Shown here: positions 35,605 to 44,827 of the stretch, one piece after another | Layout: each line of letters opens with the position of its first letter | Numbering within the stretch: position 1 is the stretch's first letter | DNA from: Bacillus sp. REN10 | Lineage (GTDB): Bacteria > Bacillota > Bacilli > Bacillales > Domibacillaceae | Assembly: GCF_016820555.1 (NCBI RefSeq) | Contig: NZ_JADHDW010000007.1 | Span: 88,876 to 152,875 of the forward strand | DNA: 64,000 nt | Direction: 5' to 3' | Program-made: the position numbers and the translations under genes | Notes under the pieces: model-generated | Database searches by the model: none | What the model saw: the letters and a program-made list of their open reading frames with translations, nothing else | What the model was told of the DNA's origin: nothing

Positions 35605-35805
35605 CTAATTTTTTCGTACTTCCATATTTTCGAAGTCGATGATTAATTTATTTGCAAGAAAAAAATCACTACCGATGATCCCGTTAAATCCATGCATTTC
35701 TCTAACATCTCCAAGTTGTATGGTAAACAATACGGTTGAAGAACATCCAGTATCGAGCAATACATTACTGAATCTCTGTTTCTTTCTATTTTCAATTTTT
35801 CAATA
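35605..35805 (-). pseudogene. Remnant of a retropepsin-like aspartyl protease gene
   Basis: The minus-strand frame encodes RFSNVLLDTGCSSTVLF…MHGFNGIIGSDFFLANKLIIDF…VRKN: the DTG active-site motif and the IIGxDFL segment of small retropepsin-like proteases, with most of the sequence between them deleted and a stop codon just upstream. The 91-residue frame at 35643-35918 is an out-of-phase reading of the same sequence. The rest, to 36400, is AT-rich with no gene seen. Confidence 0.55.
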
Positions 35806-36406
35806 TACTTCAGCTTTAATTCCATTAATTTTTCTAAAGGTATTTTCGAATGATCCAGCTTTTCATTTTCTTCATTTTTCTCTTTTCTAAATACCTTGAT
35901 TTTTTCTTTCCCCTCCAATAGTAATCAAAAGAAACTTCACTGAATAATTCCTCCTTAAACTTTGTCATACTCTTGCTCTCGCAACTTTTTGCTTAATACT
36001 CTAAATCAATGCATTATTAATAGTTCCGATTTTTTTCTGTACTATTCGCACTATATCCATCAAGCCCTACTCTACCATTAATCACCAAACTAACCTACTC
36101 TTTATGCCTTTTAGATATAACTAAAAGTTATAAAAAGGTTTGACAAAAGTAGCCCCTTTACAGAAAATATTGGTATTACTTTTCTTGTTATTAAATAAAT
36201 TGGGAATTTAATTTCTGTTCTAGCTTAGCATCTAGTTTATTTAATATTTTTCCAACCTAATACAACTGAAGGACTATAATTTAACTGATTGATCGTTATC
36301 TTTTTTGAATTAATAGATTATTTAGTTTTATATGTTTTTAAATACCCCTTTATAAATGTAAAAAGTAGAATTAAAACAAAATAAAATTGATAATTAGGTG
36401 ATTTTA

Positions 36407-38278
36407 ATGGAATTGTTATACATTTGGGTGGAAGATTACGGAATTATTAAAGAACAAGGGTTTAATTTTGGCGGGGAGTTTTTATTTGAATATTGCAAAC
36501 AATCAGAAGTGTTGTCATTTAGGAAAAATGCAAACTATATTCCTGATCTATTTAATACTTTGGACCATCCTAACTCTAATATAATTAACGTTACTGCAAT
36601 TATTGGTCAAAACGGCTCTGGGAAAACAACTATTCTAGAGTTAATTAGAAATAACATCATTAAAAGTAAACGTAAAAAAAACAAAATACTGATTATTTGT
36701 GCAGGTGATTCAAGTCAAAATGCTCAATTTGTTTGTTATGGTTCTGAAATTAGCATAAAGAATAAATCTCAACTCATAAAAAATAAAAAATTTCGATTTG
36801 AAGATGAATATCCAATAAATGAACAACCATACACTTTGAGTGGTGTAACAATGTTTCAAAAAAAATATGGTATTTATTATTCAAGTATTTTTGATAGCCA
36901 AGAAGAATTTTATGACTATTCCGAATGTAATTTATCTACTAATTTTCTTGTAAAGTATGATAGCAATGATTTAGAGTCAAATTTAATTAATAGTGTTACA
37001 ATTCATAAATTTTCTGAGATAAGAAGACAAATAATGTTCGCAAGAGAATTCCCTAAAACCCCCAATTCAGCTTTTGAAATACCTTTTGAAATTCCAAAGA
37101 ACATTTTTATTACTCCCGTAGAATTTATTATTAGTGGTGTTCCACTTTATAAGTACAAACGCTTTATTAATAAAGTTAATGAAGCATTGGACACCTATAC
37201 TATAACGTGTTCGTACACCCTTAATAAGAAAGAAGATGATGATGAAAAACTCAGCAGGGAGTTACTGAGATGTAAATTTTATAAAACTATTTTTAATGTG
37301 TTTTTCTATGATGTATGTAAACTTCCATCCCCTAATAACTTTTATAATGGAAATCTAAGATTAAGTGATTTAAGAGGAAAAACAATACTTGATAAATTGG
37401 ACTATTTTTTCAATAAAATAAACAGGATAGAGAAAGCTGATTTGTTTTTTTCACATTCGCACTTATTGGAAGTTTTAAATGAGATTATAGAAATAGTAGA
37501 TAATAAGTGTATAAGTAGTAACTCTATAATGCTAAGAATTAACTCTCTAAGGTTAAATAATTTATTGCAAGCCTATTCACAAACATTAAAAGAAAATCAA
37601 TATTTGATATTTGAATGGAGGAATCTTAGCTCTGGAGAGAGAGCCTTATTAAACTTGTTTTCCAGATTCCACGCAACGCGATCTAGTTATGAATTAGTTA
37701 AAGAAGCAGGATGGTCTTTCAATCACACTGTACTTATTTTAATTGATGAAGCTGAATTATATTTACATACGCAATGGCAAAAGGAGTTATTTTTTAATTT
37801 ACTACAATTTTTACAATATGTATATTCAGACTATAAGTTACAAATAATCTTTACTTCTAATTCACCGTTCATTGTTTCTGAACTACCTCACTCTAATGTT
37901 ATTTTTATAAAAAAGGATGGGGGTAAAAGCAGAGTTATAGATCAATTACCAGAGAATAATCTGACTTTTGCTTCTAATATACACACTTTATTATCAAATA
38001 CATTTTTTATGCAGGACGGATTAATTGGAAGGTTTGCAAAATACAAAATCAACAAATTACTCAATTTAATCGTTAACTCTAGTAGTGAAGAACTAGATAA
38101 AAATCATGAAGAAATTGAAAAACTAATTGGGATTATTGGTGAGCCTATAATCAAAAATAAATTATCTAATTTATTACAGGAGAGATTATCTACAAATATA
38201 ATGAGTATTAATAAAGAAATTCAATTTTTAAAAAATAAGGTTCATGAATTAGAAAGGAAACTAAATAAAGGTGATTAA
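36407..38278 (+). CDS. ptuA: Septu-like ATPase (PtuA type)
   Basis: About 623 residues of an ABC/SMC-like AAA ATPase. Walker A is IIGQNGSGKTT (about residue 66), the ABC signature is LSSGERALLNLF (about 407) and Walker B is LILIDEAELYLH (about 443), followed by the D-loop/H-loop region TSNSPF. The C-terminus has a coiled-coil stretch. Partnered with an HNH protein that overlaps its end by 8 bp, this is the Septu arrangement (PtuA ATPase, PtuB nuclease), an anti-phage system. I took the ATG at 36407 over the GTG at 36398 because AGGTGA precedes it. Very AT-rich. Confidence 0.75.
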   Translation: MELLYIWVEDYGIIKEQGFNFGGEFLFEYCKQSEVLSFRKNANYIPDLFNTLDHPNSNIINVTAIIGQNGSGKTTILELIRNNIIKSKRKKNKILIICAGDSSQNAQFVCYGSEISIKNKSQLIKNKKFRFEDEYPINEQPYTLSGVTMFQKKYGIYYSSIFDSQEEFYDYSECNLSTNFLVKYDSNDLESNLINSVTIHKFSEIRRQIMFAREFPKTPNSAFEIPFEIPKNIFITPVEFIISGVPLYKYKRFINKVNEALDTYTITCSYTLNKKEDDDEKLSRELLRCKFYKTIFNVFFYDVCKLPSPNNFYNGNLRLSDLRGKTILDKLDYFFNKINRIEKADLFFSHSHLLEVLNEIIEIVDNKCISSNSIMLRINSLRLNNLLQAYSQTLKENQYLIFEWRNLSSGERALLNLFSRFHATRSSYELVKEAGWSFNHTVLILIDEAELYLHTQWQKELFFNLLQFLQYVYSDYKLQIIFTSNSPFIVSELPHSNVIFIKKDGGKSRVIDQLPENNLTFASNIHTLLSNTFFMQDGLIGRFAKYKINKLLNLIVNSSSEELDKNHEEIEKLIGIIGEPIIKNKLSNLLQERLSTNIMSINKEIQFLKNKVHELERKLNKGD

Positions 38279-39335
38279 AATTAATAGTGATAATAGCATA
38301 AACTTTGAAAAGTTAAAAAAGAAACACCTAGATTATTTTAAACAGAATGGTTTACCGTTATTAAAGCAACAAATACCATCAAAAAGTAGAAGTTCATTTA
38401 AAGAAAAGGACCGTTTTTTTAACTTTTTGTTAAGAAGATATAAATCAATTATTATTGGGAATCCTTTGGTGCTAGAGGCTATCAAAGAAAAAATAAGTAA
38501 AAGTTTTCCTAGTGTTTATCAGCAAATAAAAAATAAGAATAAGAGCATAATCGATACACTTAAAAACATATACAATTACAAAAAATTTACTAATACTTAT
38601 CCGTCAAAGAAATCACCTGAAAAATGGGGGGCGTACCAATTAGTCAGAGAATTAAATGTCAATGTCTGTCCGTATTGCAATAGGCAATATACTAATACAT
38701 TTTTTTCAATCGATGGCAAAACAAGACCGCATTTAGATCATTTTTTAGATAAGGTATCCCATCCTTACTTTGCCGTTTCTCTTTTCAATCTAGTACCATG
38801 TTGTTATGTTTGTAATTCAAATTTTAAAAACAAACAGGCATTTAGTTGTTATTCTCATTTACATCCCTACCAAGAAGGGTTTGGAAGCAAGGTTAAATTT
38901 AGTATAGATATCTTACAGAAAAAAAATGAGAATACAGGTAAAAAAGAGTACGATATTACAGACCTTTTAAATGGAAAAAATAAATTTAGGATTAAAGTCA
39001 AAATCAATAAATCTTTAGTTAATATTAATAACAACAAGGATAAAGCTTTTATTAAAAAAGCTTTTAACAACGTTAGAGTTTTTAAGATAACCTCCCTCTA
39101 CAATTCACATAAAGACTCAATTAGTGAATTAATTCAAAAATCAATTATCTATACACCCGAAAGAATAGAACAACTATATCAAGAATTTGGCGGGTTATTT
39201 AACAGCAAAGATGAAATAGTTAGAATGGTAGTAGGCAGTTATATTTCTGAAGAGGAGTTTGGGAAAAAAGTCTGCTCAAAGTATATTTCGGATATTTCTG
39301 AGGAGCTAGGCTTATTACAATGGCTTGATAATTAA
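38271..39335 (+). CDS. ptuB: HNH endonuclease of the Septu-like pair (PtuB type)
   Basis: A 354-residue protein with a central HNH-like zinc nuclease: CPYC (133-136), HLDHFLDK (154-161) and NLVPCCYVCN (173-182), the pattern of PtuB-type HNH domains. The flanking N- and C-terminal regions are helical and Lys-rich, making it longer than many PtuB proteins. The GTG start overlaps the end of the ATPase gene, implying translational coupling. The DNA- or tRNA-cutting target is unknown for this member. The IS21 element begins 26 bp after the stop. Confidence 0.75.
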   Translation: MIKINSDNSINFEKLKKKHLDYFKQNGLPLLKQQIPSKSRSSFKEKDRFFNFLLRRYKSIIIGNPLVLEAIKEKISKSFPSVYQQIKNKNKSIIDTLKNIYNYKKFTNTYPSKKSPEKWGAYQLVRELNVNVCPYCNRQYTNTFFSIDGKTRPHLDHFLDKVSHPYFAVSLFNLVPCCYVCNSNFKNKQAFSCYSHLHPYQEGFGSKVKFSIDILQKKNENTGKKEYDITDLLNGKNKFRIKVKINKSLVNINNNKDKAFIKKAFNNVRVFKITSLYNSHKDSISELIQKSIIYTPERIEQLYQEFGGLFNSKDEIVRMVVGSYISEEEFGKKVCSKYISDISEELGLLQWLDN

Positions 39336-39452
39336 ACTAGTAATAATCACTATTTTAATTATGTAAACGCTAAACTAAAAGTTGACCACCTTTAACACTC
39401 AATCCCGTATCATTGTGTTTGTCCAGAACATAATGATGCAGGAGGAAAAGGA

Positions 39453-40955
39453 ATGTTAAAGATGGCTAATATTGAGCTTATCAGAAAATTGCACGTACAA
39501 GAAGGAAGGTCGATTCGGCAGCTTGCTAAAGATTTTAGCTGCTCACGACAGTCCATAAGAAAAGCACTGAAATTAACGGAAGAACCCAAGTATACCCGAA
39601 AGGCTCCAGTTGTTAATCCCGTGATTGATCCAGTCAAACCACTGATTATTGAATGGTTGATGAATCCCCTAAAACAGCGTCATAGTGCTGCTCAAATCCA
39701 CAGACGCCTGGTTGAAGAATATGGCTTTAAAGGTGGAGAGTCCACCGTCCGCCGGTTTGTCCGCCAGTTAAAACAAGAGTGGCAAGAAATACAGCCCCCT
39801 GTCTCCATTCCGTTGGAATTTGATCCCGGTGAATATGCTCAATTTGATTGGGGAGAAGTATTCATTGAGCTCAATGGTGTTCAAGTGAAAGTCATGCTTT
39901 TCTGTATGAGATTGTTATATAGTCGAAAAATTTTCGTAAAAGTCTTTCCACATCAACGTCAAGAAGCCCTGTTTCAAGGTCACGCCGATGCTTTTGATTA
40001 CTTTGGCGGTGTCCCTAAAACGATCATCTATGACAATATGACAACGGCTGTGAAAAAGATTCTGAAAGGAACAAAGCGTGAAGAACAAGAGGCATTTCTT
40101 CAATTTCATGTATATTACTTGTTTGATGCTCAATTCTGTGCACCTGCAAAAGGGAATGAAAAAGGTCAGGTAGAAAAGCTTGTTCAAACATCACGATCGA
40201 ATTTTCTCGTCCCCGTTCCGTCAGTAAGTAGTTTAGAAGAATTGAATAGGATGCTTGAGCGTCGATGTGACGAATACAACGACACAAAAGTACCTCGAAC
40301 TAATGAAACGGTAAAAGATCGCTTCGTTTATGAACAGTCCTTTCTTCTTCCACTGCCACCTACCCACTCTTGTGCGAAAAAAGTGTATGCGGTCGTGAAT
40401 ACGTTGTCATTGGTTACTTTTGAAACAAATGCTTATTCGGTTCCAACCGTCTATGCCGGTCAAAAAGATGCCGAGATTTTCGCCTATGTGGATCGTGTGG
40501 AAATCCATCTAGATGGTGAGGTAAAAGCTATCCATGAGCGTAGCTATGAACGACACCAAGAGGTGTTCAATCTGGATCATTATCTTGATGAATTGGAGCG
40601 AAAATCGCGAGCCATTCAGCACGCGAGACCACTTAGGCAGACAGAAATGTCAGATTTATATCAACAATTTTATCGTGAAACATTGAGACAATACGGCCAC
40701 GCCAAAGAATTAATAAAAGTGCTAAAGCTACACCGTGAATACTCATCTGAATGGATTGAAATAGCTCTTGAAAAAAGCATGGAAGAGCGTCTTTACACAT
40801 TTGACGGGGTAAAGCAATTTCTATATCAGCTTTATCAACCCGCCGTGGCTAAACCAGCCCCTTTTTCCTATAAGGGGGCGGAAAGAGTGGAAGTAACACC
40901 GCCAGTTTTGCATTCATACGATCAATTATTAAAGAAAGGTGGCCTTCTACATTGA
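39453..40955 (+). CDS. istA: IS21 transposase IstA
   Basis: A 500-residue DDE transposase: an N-terminal helix-turn-helix (RSIRQLAKDFSCSRQSIRKAL, residues 18-38), then the catalytic core with Asp in AQFDWGEV, Asp in TIIYDNMTT and Glu in KGNEKGQVEK. AGGAGGAAAAGGA stands before the ATG. The end overlaps istB by 4 bp, as usual. It appears intact. Confidence 0.92.
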   Translation: MLKMANIELIRKLHVQEGRSIRQLAKDFSCSRQSIRKALKLTEEPKYTRKAPVVNPVIDPVKPLIIEWLMNPLKQRHSAAQIHRRLVEEYGFKGGESTVRRFVRQLKQEWQEIQPPVSIPLEFDPGEYAQFDWGEVFIELNGVQVKVMLFCMRLLYSRKIFVKVFPHQRQEALFQGHADAFDYFGGVPKTIIYDNMTTAVKKILKGTKREEQEAFLQFHVYYLFDAQFCAPAKGNEKGQVEKLVQTSRSNFLVPVPSVSSLEELNRMLERRCDEYNDTKVPRTNETVKDRFVYEQSFLLPLPPTHSCAKKVYAVVNTLSLVTFETNAYSVPTVYAGQKDAEIFAYVDRVEIHLDGEVKAIHERSYERHQEVFNLDHYLDELERKSRAIQHARPLRQTEMSDLYQQFYRETLRQYGHAKELIKVLKLHREYSSEWIEIALEKSMEERLYTFDGVKQFLYQLYQPAVAKPAPFSYKGAERVEVTPPVLHSYDQLLKKGGLLH

Positions 40956-41691
40956 CCACACATCGTTATCAAATAGATGACTATTTAAAAAGACTTCGTC
41001 TTCCTACCATACGTGCCCAATTGGATACGTATGTCAGGGAAGCTAACGAACAGCAAATCAGTTATGAATCTTTTTTGTTTCATTTACTATCCGTAGAAGT
41101 CGCTGAAAGAGAGTTAAAAAAGAAAGAGTCCGCAAGGAAAAAAGCCCAGTTTCCAATCGAGAAAGACATTACCTCTTTCCGATTTGAAGAAGCTCCTTTT
41201 GTCCCCAAACGACGCTTTCTAGAAGTGGCCGATGGTCACTACATTAAAGAGAAACGAAACGTCTTATTTGTGGGCAATTCAGGTACGGGCAAAACACATT
41301 TATCTATCGCTCTTGGACATTTAGCCATTGAACAGGGATATCAAGTGCGTTACTATACAGCTGATTATCAAATGAACTCATGGAGGCACAGGATGAAAAG
41401 CGACTTCTGCAGATTGAGAAACAGTGGACTAATGCAGATCTTGTGATTATTGATGAACTTGGCTACATTCCCTATCATCCCCGTGCAGCAGAGTTGATGT
41501 TTCAGTTCTTTTCTATTCGTTATGAGCGAGGGAGTATGATTATCACCAGCAACAGGGAATTCAGTCGTTGGAACGAAGTCTTTCATGACGATCAAATGAC
41601 CGCCGCCTTGTTAGATCGAATCACACACAAGGCACATTTATTCCCAATAAATAGGGACAGTTATCGTTTCAAAGAAACGTATTCGTCCTAA
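40952..41691 (+). pseudogene. istB: IstB ATPase of the IS21 element, frameshifted
   Basis: The first part (40952 to about 41375) has the AAA Walker A FVGNSGTGKTH; the second, in another phase (from about 41380), has Walker B LVIIDELGYIP and runs to the normal C-terminus. Between ADYQMN and MEAQDEKR, where intact IstB proteins read through, a small deletion shifts the frame. IstB is the target-DNA adaptor, so this copy is probably unable to transpose on its own. Confidence 0.85.
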
Positions 41692-41750
41692 CAAGAGGGT
41701 GGTCAACTTTTCGATGAGCGACATGGTCAACTTTTGGGTTGACGATTACA

Positions 41751-41882
41751 TGGTTTCCATTATTATGGTTGAAGCTACTGTTAGAATTATGATTGTATTT
41801 GAAACCATCGACCTTTAATTCTTGTAAATCGACCTAGATGGTCGACTCATATTGCTCTGCTGTTATAGTTGACGGCAGCCGT
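41751..41882. other. 132 bp between the IS21 end and the small peptide gene
   Basis: No gene seen. A short interrupted minus-strand frame is present, too small to identify; it may be the cut edge of whatever followed the peptide gene. Confidence 0.3.
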
Positions 41883-42077
41883 TTACACGAATTGTCCGCA
41901 ATTAGTAGCATTGTTGCATGTACCACCGCAATTTTGATTAGGAAGTTCCAGACTATTTAAACGACCAACACCCTTAATAGCTTTTGCTAAATTCGGATTA
42001 TTAATTACAACTTTACCTGTTTCATCAATAGATATTTCTTTAGATGAGAATTCAACTCCAAACAGTTTTTGAGTCAT
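41883..42077 (-). CDS. Candidate RiPP precursor peptide, 64 residues
   Basis: An N-terminal leader-like part (MTQKLFGVEFSSKEISIDE…, charged, about 46 residues) is followed by LP and the small-residue C-terminus NQNCGGTCNNATNCGQFV with three Cys and several Asn/Gly/Thr. Leader plus cysteine-rich core is the layout of ribosomally made, modified peptides. GGAGG lies 8 bases ahead of the ATG, a strong site. No modifying enzyme is adjacent: an ISL3 transposase fragment starts 15 bp upstream and IS21 lies downstream, so the rest of a cluster may have been lost. Function is speculative. Confidence 0.5.
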   Translation of the reverse strand: MTQKLFGVEFSSKEISIDETGKVVINNPNLAKAIKGVGRLNSLELPNQNCGGTCNNATNCGQFV

Positions 42078-42091
42078 GATTAATTCCTCCA

Positions 42092-42892
42092 GTGATCGGG
42101 GAGGTTTCTTCCGAAACAGAAACGAAACTGACTGAATACCTGAGAAAAACAGATCAAGTTCGAATCCAAAACGAGGAAAAGCACTGGGCACGAATTCAAC
42201 GTGCACAGCAATTGGCAGCGGAAAGTTATTCCATTGCGGCGATTGCTAGAAAAATGAACCTTTCTCGTGTAACGATCTACAAAGACCTGAAGGTTACTCG
42301 GAAACCATGTCATAAACGAGAGTCGCGTTTTAATGATTATCGTTCGCTGATTCGCTCTCTGATCCAAAAACAGCAGACGGCGAAACAGATTGAAGCGGTC
42401 TGCCGTGAAAGGGGATATGACGGCTCGATTTCTACATTGAATACGATGATTGCCAGGGAACGAAGAAACAGCAAAAATAATGGGAACAAGCCGTTGTTTC
42501 TCCGTCAAAGGCTACTTCGCATAATATGGAACTTTCATGGTCCTCCCCATGAAGACTGCTTTAAGCACATTCATTCGAAATTATTATCGGCTTTTCCAGA
42601 CATTCTGCTTTTGGATAAAATCGTTTCTTCTTTTCGTCAGCTTTTCTACTTTAAGGATCCACAATGCTTGATGGAATGGATCCACCAACATGAAAAAAGC
42701 AAATTTCCATTGATCTGCTCTTTCATTGAGGGACTGAAGAAAGACCTTCCGGCTGTTTCAAACAGTATTCAGGAACCCTGGAGCAATGGTGTGACCGAAG
42801 GACATGTGAACCGCTTAAAAACCATCAAGCGAATGATGTATGGCCGAGCAAAGTTTTCTCTTTTAAGAATTCGGGTCTTATCGGGATTATAA
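42092..42892 (+). pseudogene. ISL3-family transposase, 5'-truncated
   Basis: The 266-residue frame begins abruptly in mid-protein (SSETETKLTEYLRK), contains a helix-turn-helix-like SIAAIARKMNLSRVTIYKDL and ends with WSNGVTEGHVNRLKTIKRMMYGRAKFSLLRIRVL, the C-terminal signature of ISL3 transposases. The N-terminal zinc-binding half and left end are missing. Confidence 0.8.
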
Positions 42893-43020
42893 GTTATATT
42901 TAAAAAATAAAACCGATTGTTAGAAGAATAATGGTGAAGTTATCACCAAAAAAGCGTAAGAGCCAAATCGACTTGACGTCTACAAGCCACTCCATTTCCA
43001 GTAAAAACACCGTTTTGATA

Positions 43021-43060
43021 TGTTTCGAAAGGTATTATAGGCTTGCTACCTCTCGAAACA
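43021..43060. repeat. 14-bp inverted repeat in the gap before kwaB
   Basis: TGTTTCGAAAGGTA (43021-43034) and TACCTCTCGAAACA (43047-43060), one mismatch, 12-base loop, no T-run on either side. The rest of 42893-43209 holds the right end of the ISL3 remnant and nothing else I recognise. Confidence 0.6.
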
Positions 43061-43209
43061 TCCTGATGTGTGTCGCCTTTTGAGCTAAATCATGCCTCTA
43101 GAAGCTCCATGTTAAGTAACCCTGTGTATATGCTAATTCCAAAAAAGTGTTCATCTCGTCTACAGACAGTTCTAAAGATCTCAAAAAATTACAAACACAA
43201 TTTTTTCTT

Positions 43210-44157
43210 TTATCTTCTTCCTTTTCTCTTAGCTATACTTTCATAACGAATCTTAGTTACTTCCGATCTTAAGTAATCATCATTGAGGATTTTAAGAAAC
43301 CGTCGAGAGTCTTTTTGAGAAAGGTTTATTTTTTGTTCTTGTTCATCTATTTCAATGCCTAGCTCATATTTTTCTATGGTCGTAGCCACCTCGTCAAAAC
43401 CATATTTTTCGAAAACTCCATTTTTTATGATGGCTGCAAGTTTCCGTTTTTGCATCGAATCTGTTTCGATGTAAGTTTGTAGGGATTGATGATCGATGTA
43501 AGTAAATGTCTCTTTGAAAGTCTCCAAGGCTTCATCAACTTTTGCTTCATATTGATCTTCATAGCTGAATATCTTTTCAAAGTTATGATGCTGTGAAATA
43601 TAGATCTCCTCGTTCCAAGCAAAACAATCTACACTTCCATCGATCTGAAATACATCATGTTCCACTTTTGAAAACTTTCCATCTTTAAAAAGAACAGCAT
43701 CCTTAAATCCTTTTTTCAGTACCTTGCCTTTACTATATTTCCTAAACCAAACAAGTTTGTTGTCTTCAAATTCGATTTTAACAGCATATGCCCAAAGATT
43801 ATTAAAGGTTTCAGTATTTGAAGTAAATACTTCAGCATTGTTATTTTTAATAGGAACCATTATTTTACTTGCGGTAGCGACGTCCCCTTGATTAATATAC
43901 TGAACATACTCATTTGAAGAGTCGTCAATATCATAATATCGAAATTCTTTGTTCTGGCTCTTAATTTTAGTAAGGTTATTTCTAAAAATTTCATTTAATT
44001 CATCCGCTACTTCATTTAGTGTTTCAGCTGTTAAAACGTTATAGATGAATGCATTTTCGTCTTTTTTTCTTGTAATCATATACAAGTTTGTGATTGGATC
44101 AATATCGGGATCATTCAAAAGTTCAAGTAGATTATCTACATCAATTATTGCTGCCAT
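43210..44157 (-). CDS. kwaB: Kiwa protein KwaB (DUF4868)
   Basis: About 315 residues, the length of KwaB. The pattern (an N-terminal LYMITRKKDENAFIYN segment and a central IKFE-like DUF4868 region with FRKYSKGKVLKKGF) and the preceding small four-helix membrane protein identify the Kiwa anti-phage pair. KwaB binds DNA and acts when KwaA senses membrane events of infection. The start overlaps the end of kwaA; the ATG at 44157 has AGGTGA upstream and is preferred to the GTG at 44166. Confidence 0.75.
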   Translation of the reverse strand: MAAIIDVDNLLELLNDPDIDPITNLYMITRKKDENAFIYNVLTAETLNEVADELNEIFRNNLTKIKSQNKEFRYYDIDDSSNEYVQYINQGDVATASKIMVPIKNNNAEVFTSNTETFNNLWAYAVKIEFEDNKLVWFRKYSKGKVLKKGFKDAVLFKDGKFSKVEHDVFQIDGSVDCFAWNEEIYISQHHNFEKIFSYEDQYEAKVDEALETFKETFTYIDHQSLQTYIETDSMQKRKLAAIIKNGVFEKYGFDEVATTIEKYELGIEIDEQEQKINLSQKDSRRFLKILNDDYLRSEVTKIRYESIAKRKGRR

Positions 44158-44689
44158 TTTCATCACCTACATATACATTTTCATGGATTCGGTAAAGGTT
44201 AAGCTTTTTATCATGTTTGATCGTGAGCTTTGTTATTACTGTGTACCTATCATTGATCTCATATATTTTATAGCCTGCTATGATTAAAATTGGATTGATA
44301 TAAAAGATATTCGAGTGGATGTATACAATAGCCAACACCATAATCAATATGGCAAAAGCTATTGTTTGATTAATTTTGTCAAAATTGAATGATAGAAAGG
44401 GAATTAAGTATGTAACAATATAATTCATGACATCACTGTTTTTATTAATGAAAGTATTGGGTTTTTCCTTGATGGGCTGAAACTCTTTAACTCTTTTTAT
44501 CAATATAAATAATATAATATTCGGAAGAAAAAAAAGGATGAGCATGATAATTACCAACCAAAATTTATCTGGTGGAATGATATCTTGTAACCTATCAATA
44601 TCATTTAATTTCATATTTAGTATGGCAATAATTAAAAACAAAGGAGAGTACGAGCTTAAAAAAAGGATTGTTTTTAACCAATTTCTCAA
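44141..44689 (-). CDS. kwaA: Kiwa membrane protein KwaA
   Basis: A 182-residue protein with four hydrophobic helices (about 5-25, 42-65, 87-103, 108-140) and a short soluble tail. Size, topology and overlap with the DUF4868 gene match KwaA, the membrane sensor of the Kiwa defence system. KwaA proteins diverge strongly in sequence, so the call rests on topology and context. Confidence 0.7.
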   Translation of the reverse strand: MRNWLKTILFLSSYSPLFLIIAILNMKLNDIDRLQDIIPPDKFWLVIIMLILFFLPNIILFILIKRVKEFQPIKEKPNTFINKNSDVMNYIVTYLIPFLSFNFDKINQTIAFAILIMVLAIVYIHSNIFYINPILIIAGYKIYEINDRYTVITKLTIKHDKKLNLYRIHENVYVGDENGSNN

Positions 44690-44796
44690 TTACTATACCT
44701 CCCTTTCTGAATAATCTATCCTTTAATCATTTTGCATAATTTTTATAATTTAAAATTTATATTCCCATCTCAAAAAAGTGCTTTTCCCTATAGTTT

Positions 44797-44826
44797 AAGA
44801 GCATAAGTCAAACCTATGCTCTTATT
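44797..44826. terminator. Terminator after hsdR
   Basis: AAGAGCATAGG and ACTTATGCTCTT on the minus strand form a stem directly after the hsdR stop codon; A/T-rich on both sides. Confidence 0.65.
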
Positions 44827-44827
44827 T

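Larger units (their letters stand above)
39362..41750 (+). mobile_element. IS21-family insertion sequence
   Basis: Ends are TGTAAACGCTAAAC…AAAGTTGACCACC on the left and, reverse-complemented, TGTAATCGTCAACCC…AAAGTTGACCATG on the right, with a second internal AAAAGTTGACCACC on the right. These are the TG…CA multiple end-repeats of IS21 elements. istA is intact, istB is frameshifted. I see no clear target-site duplication. Confidence 0.85.

Noticed and set aside
35643..35918. 91-residue minus-strand gene
   Set aside because: It reads the aspartyl-protease remnant in the wrong phase; the DTG motif is in another frame.
39350..41765. Target-site duplication of the IS21 element
   Set aside because: The bases flanking the TG…CA ends do not match each other convincingly.
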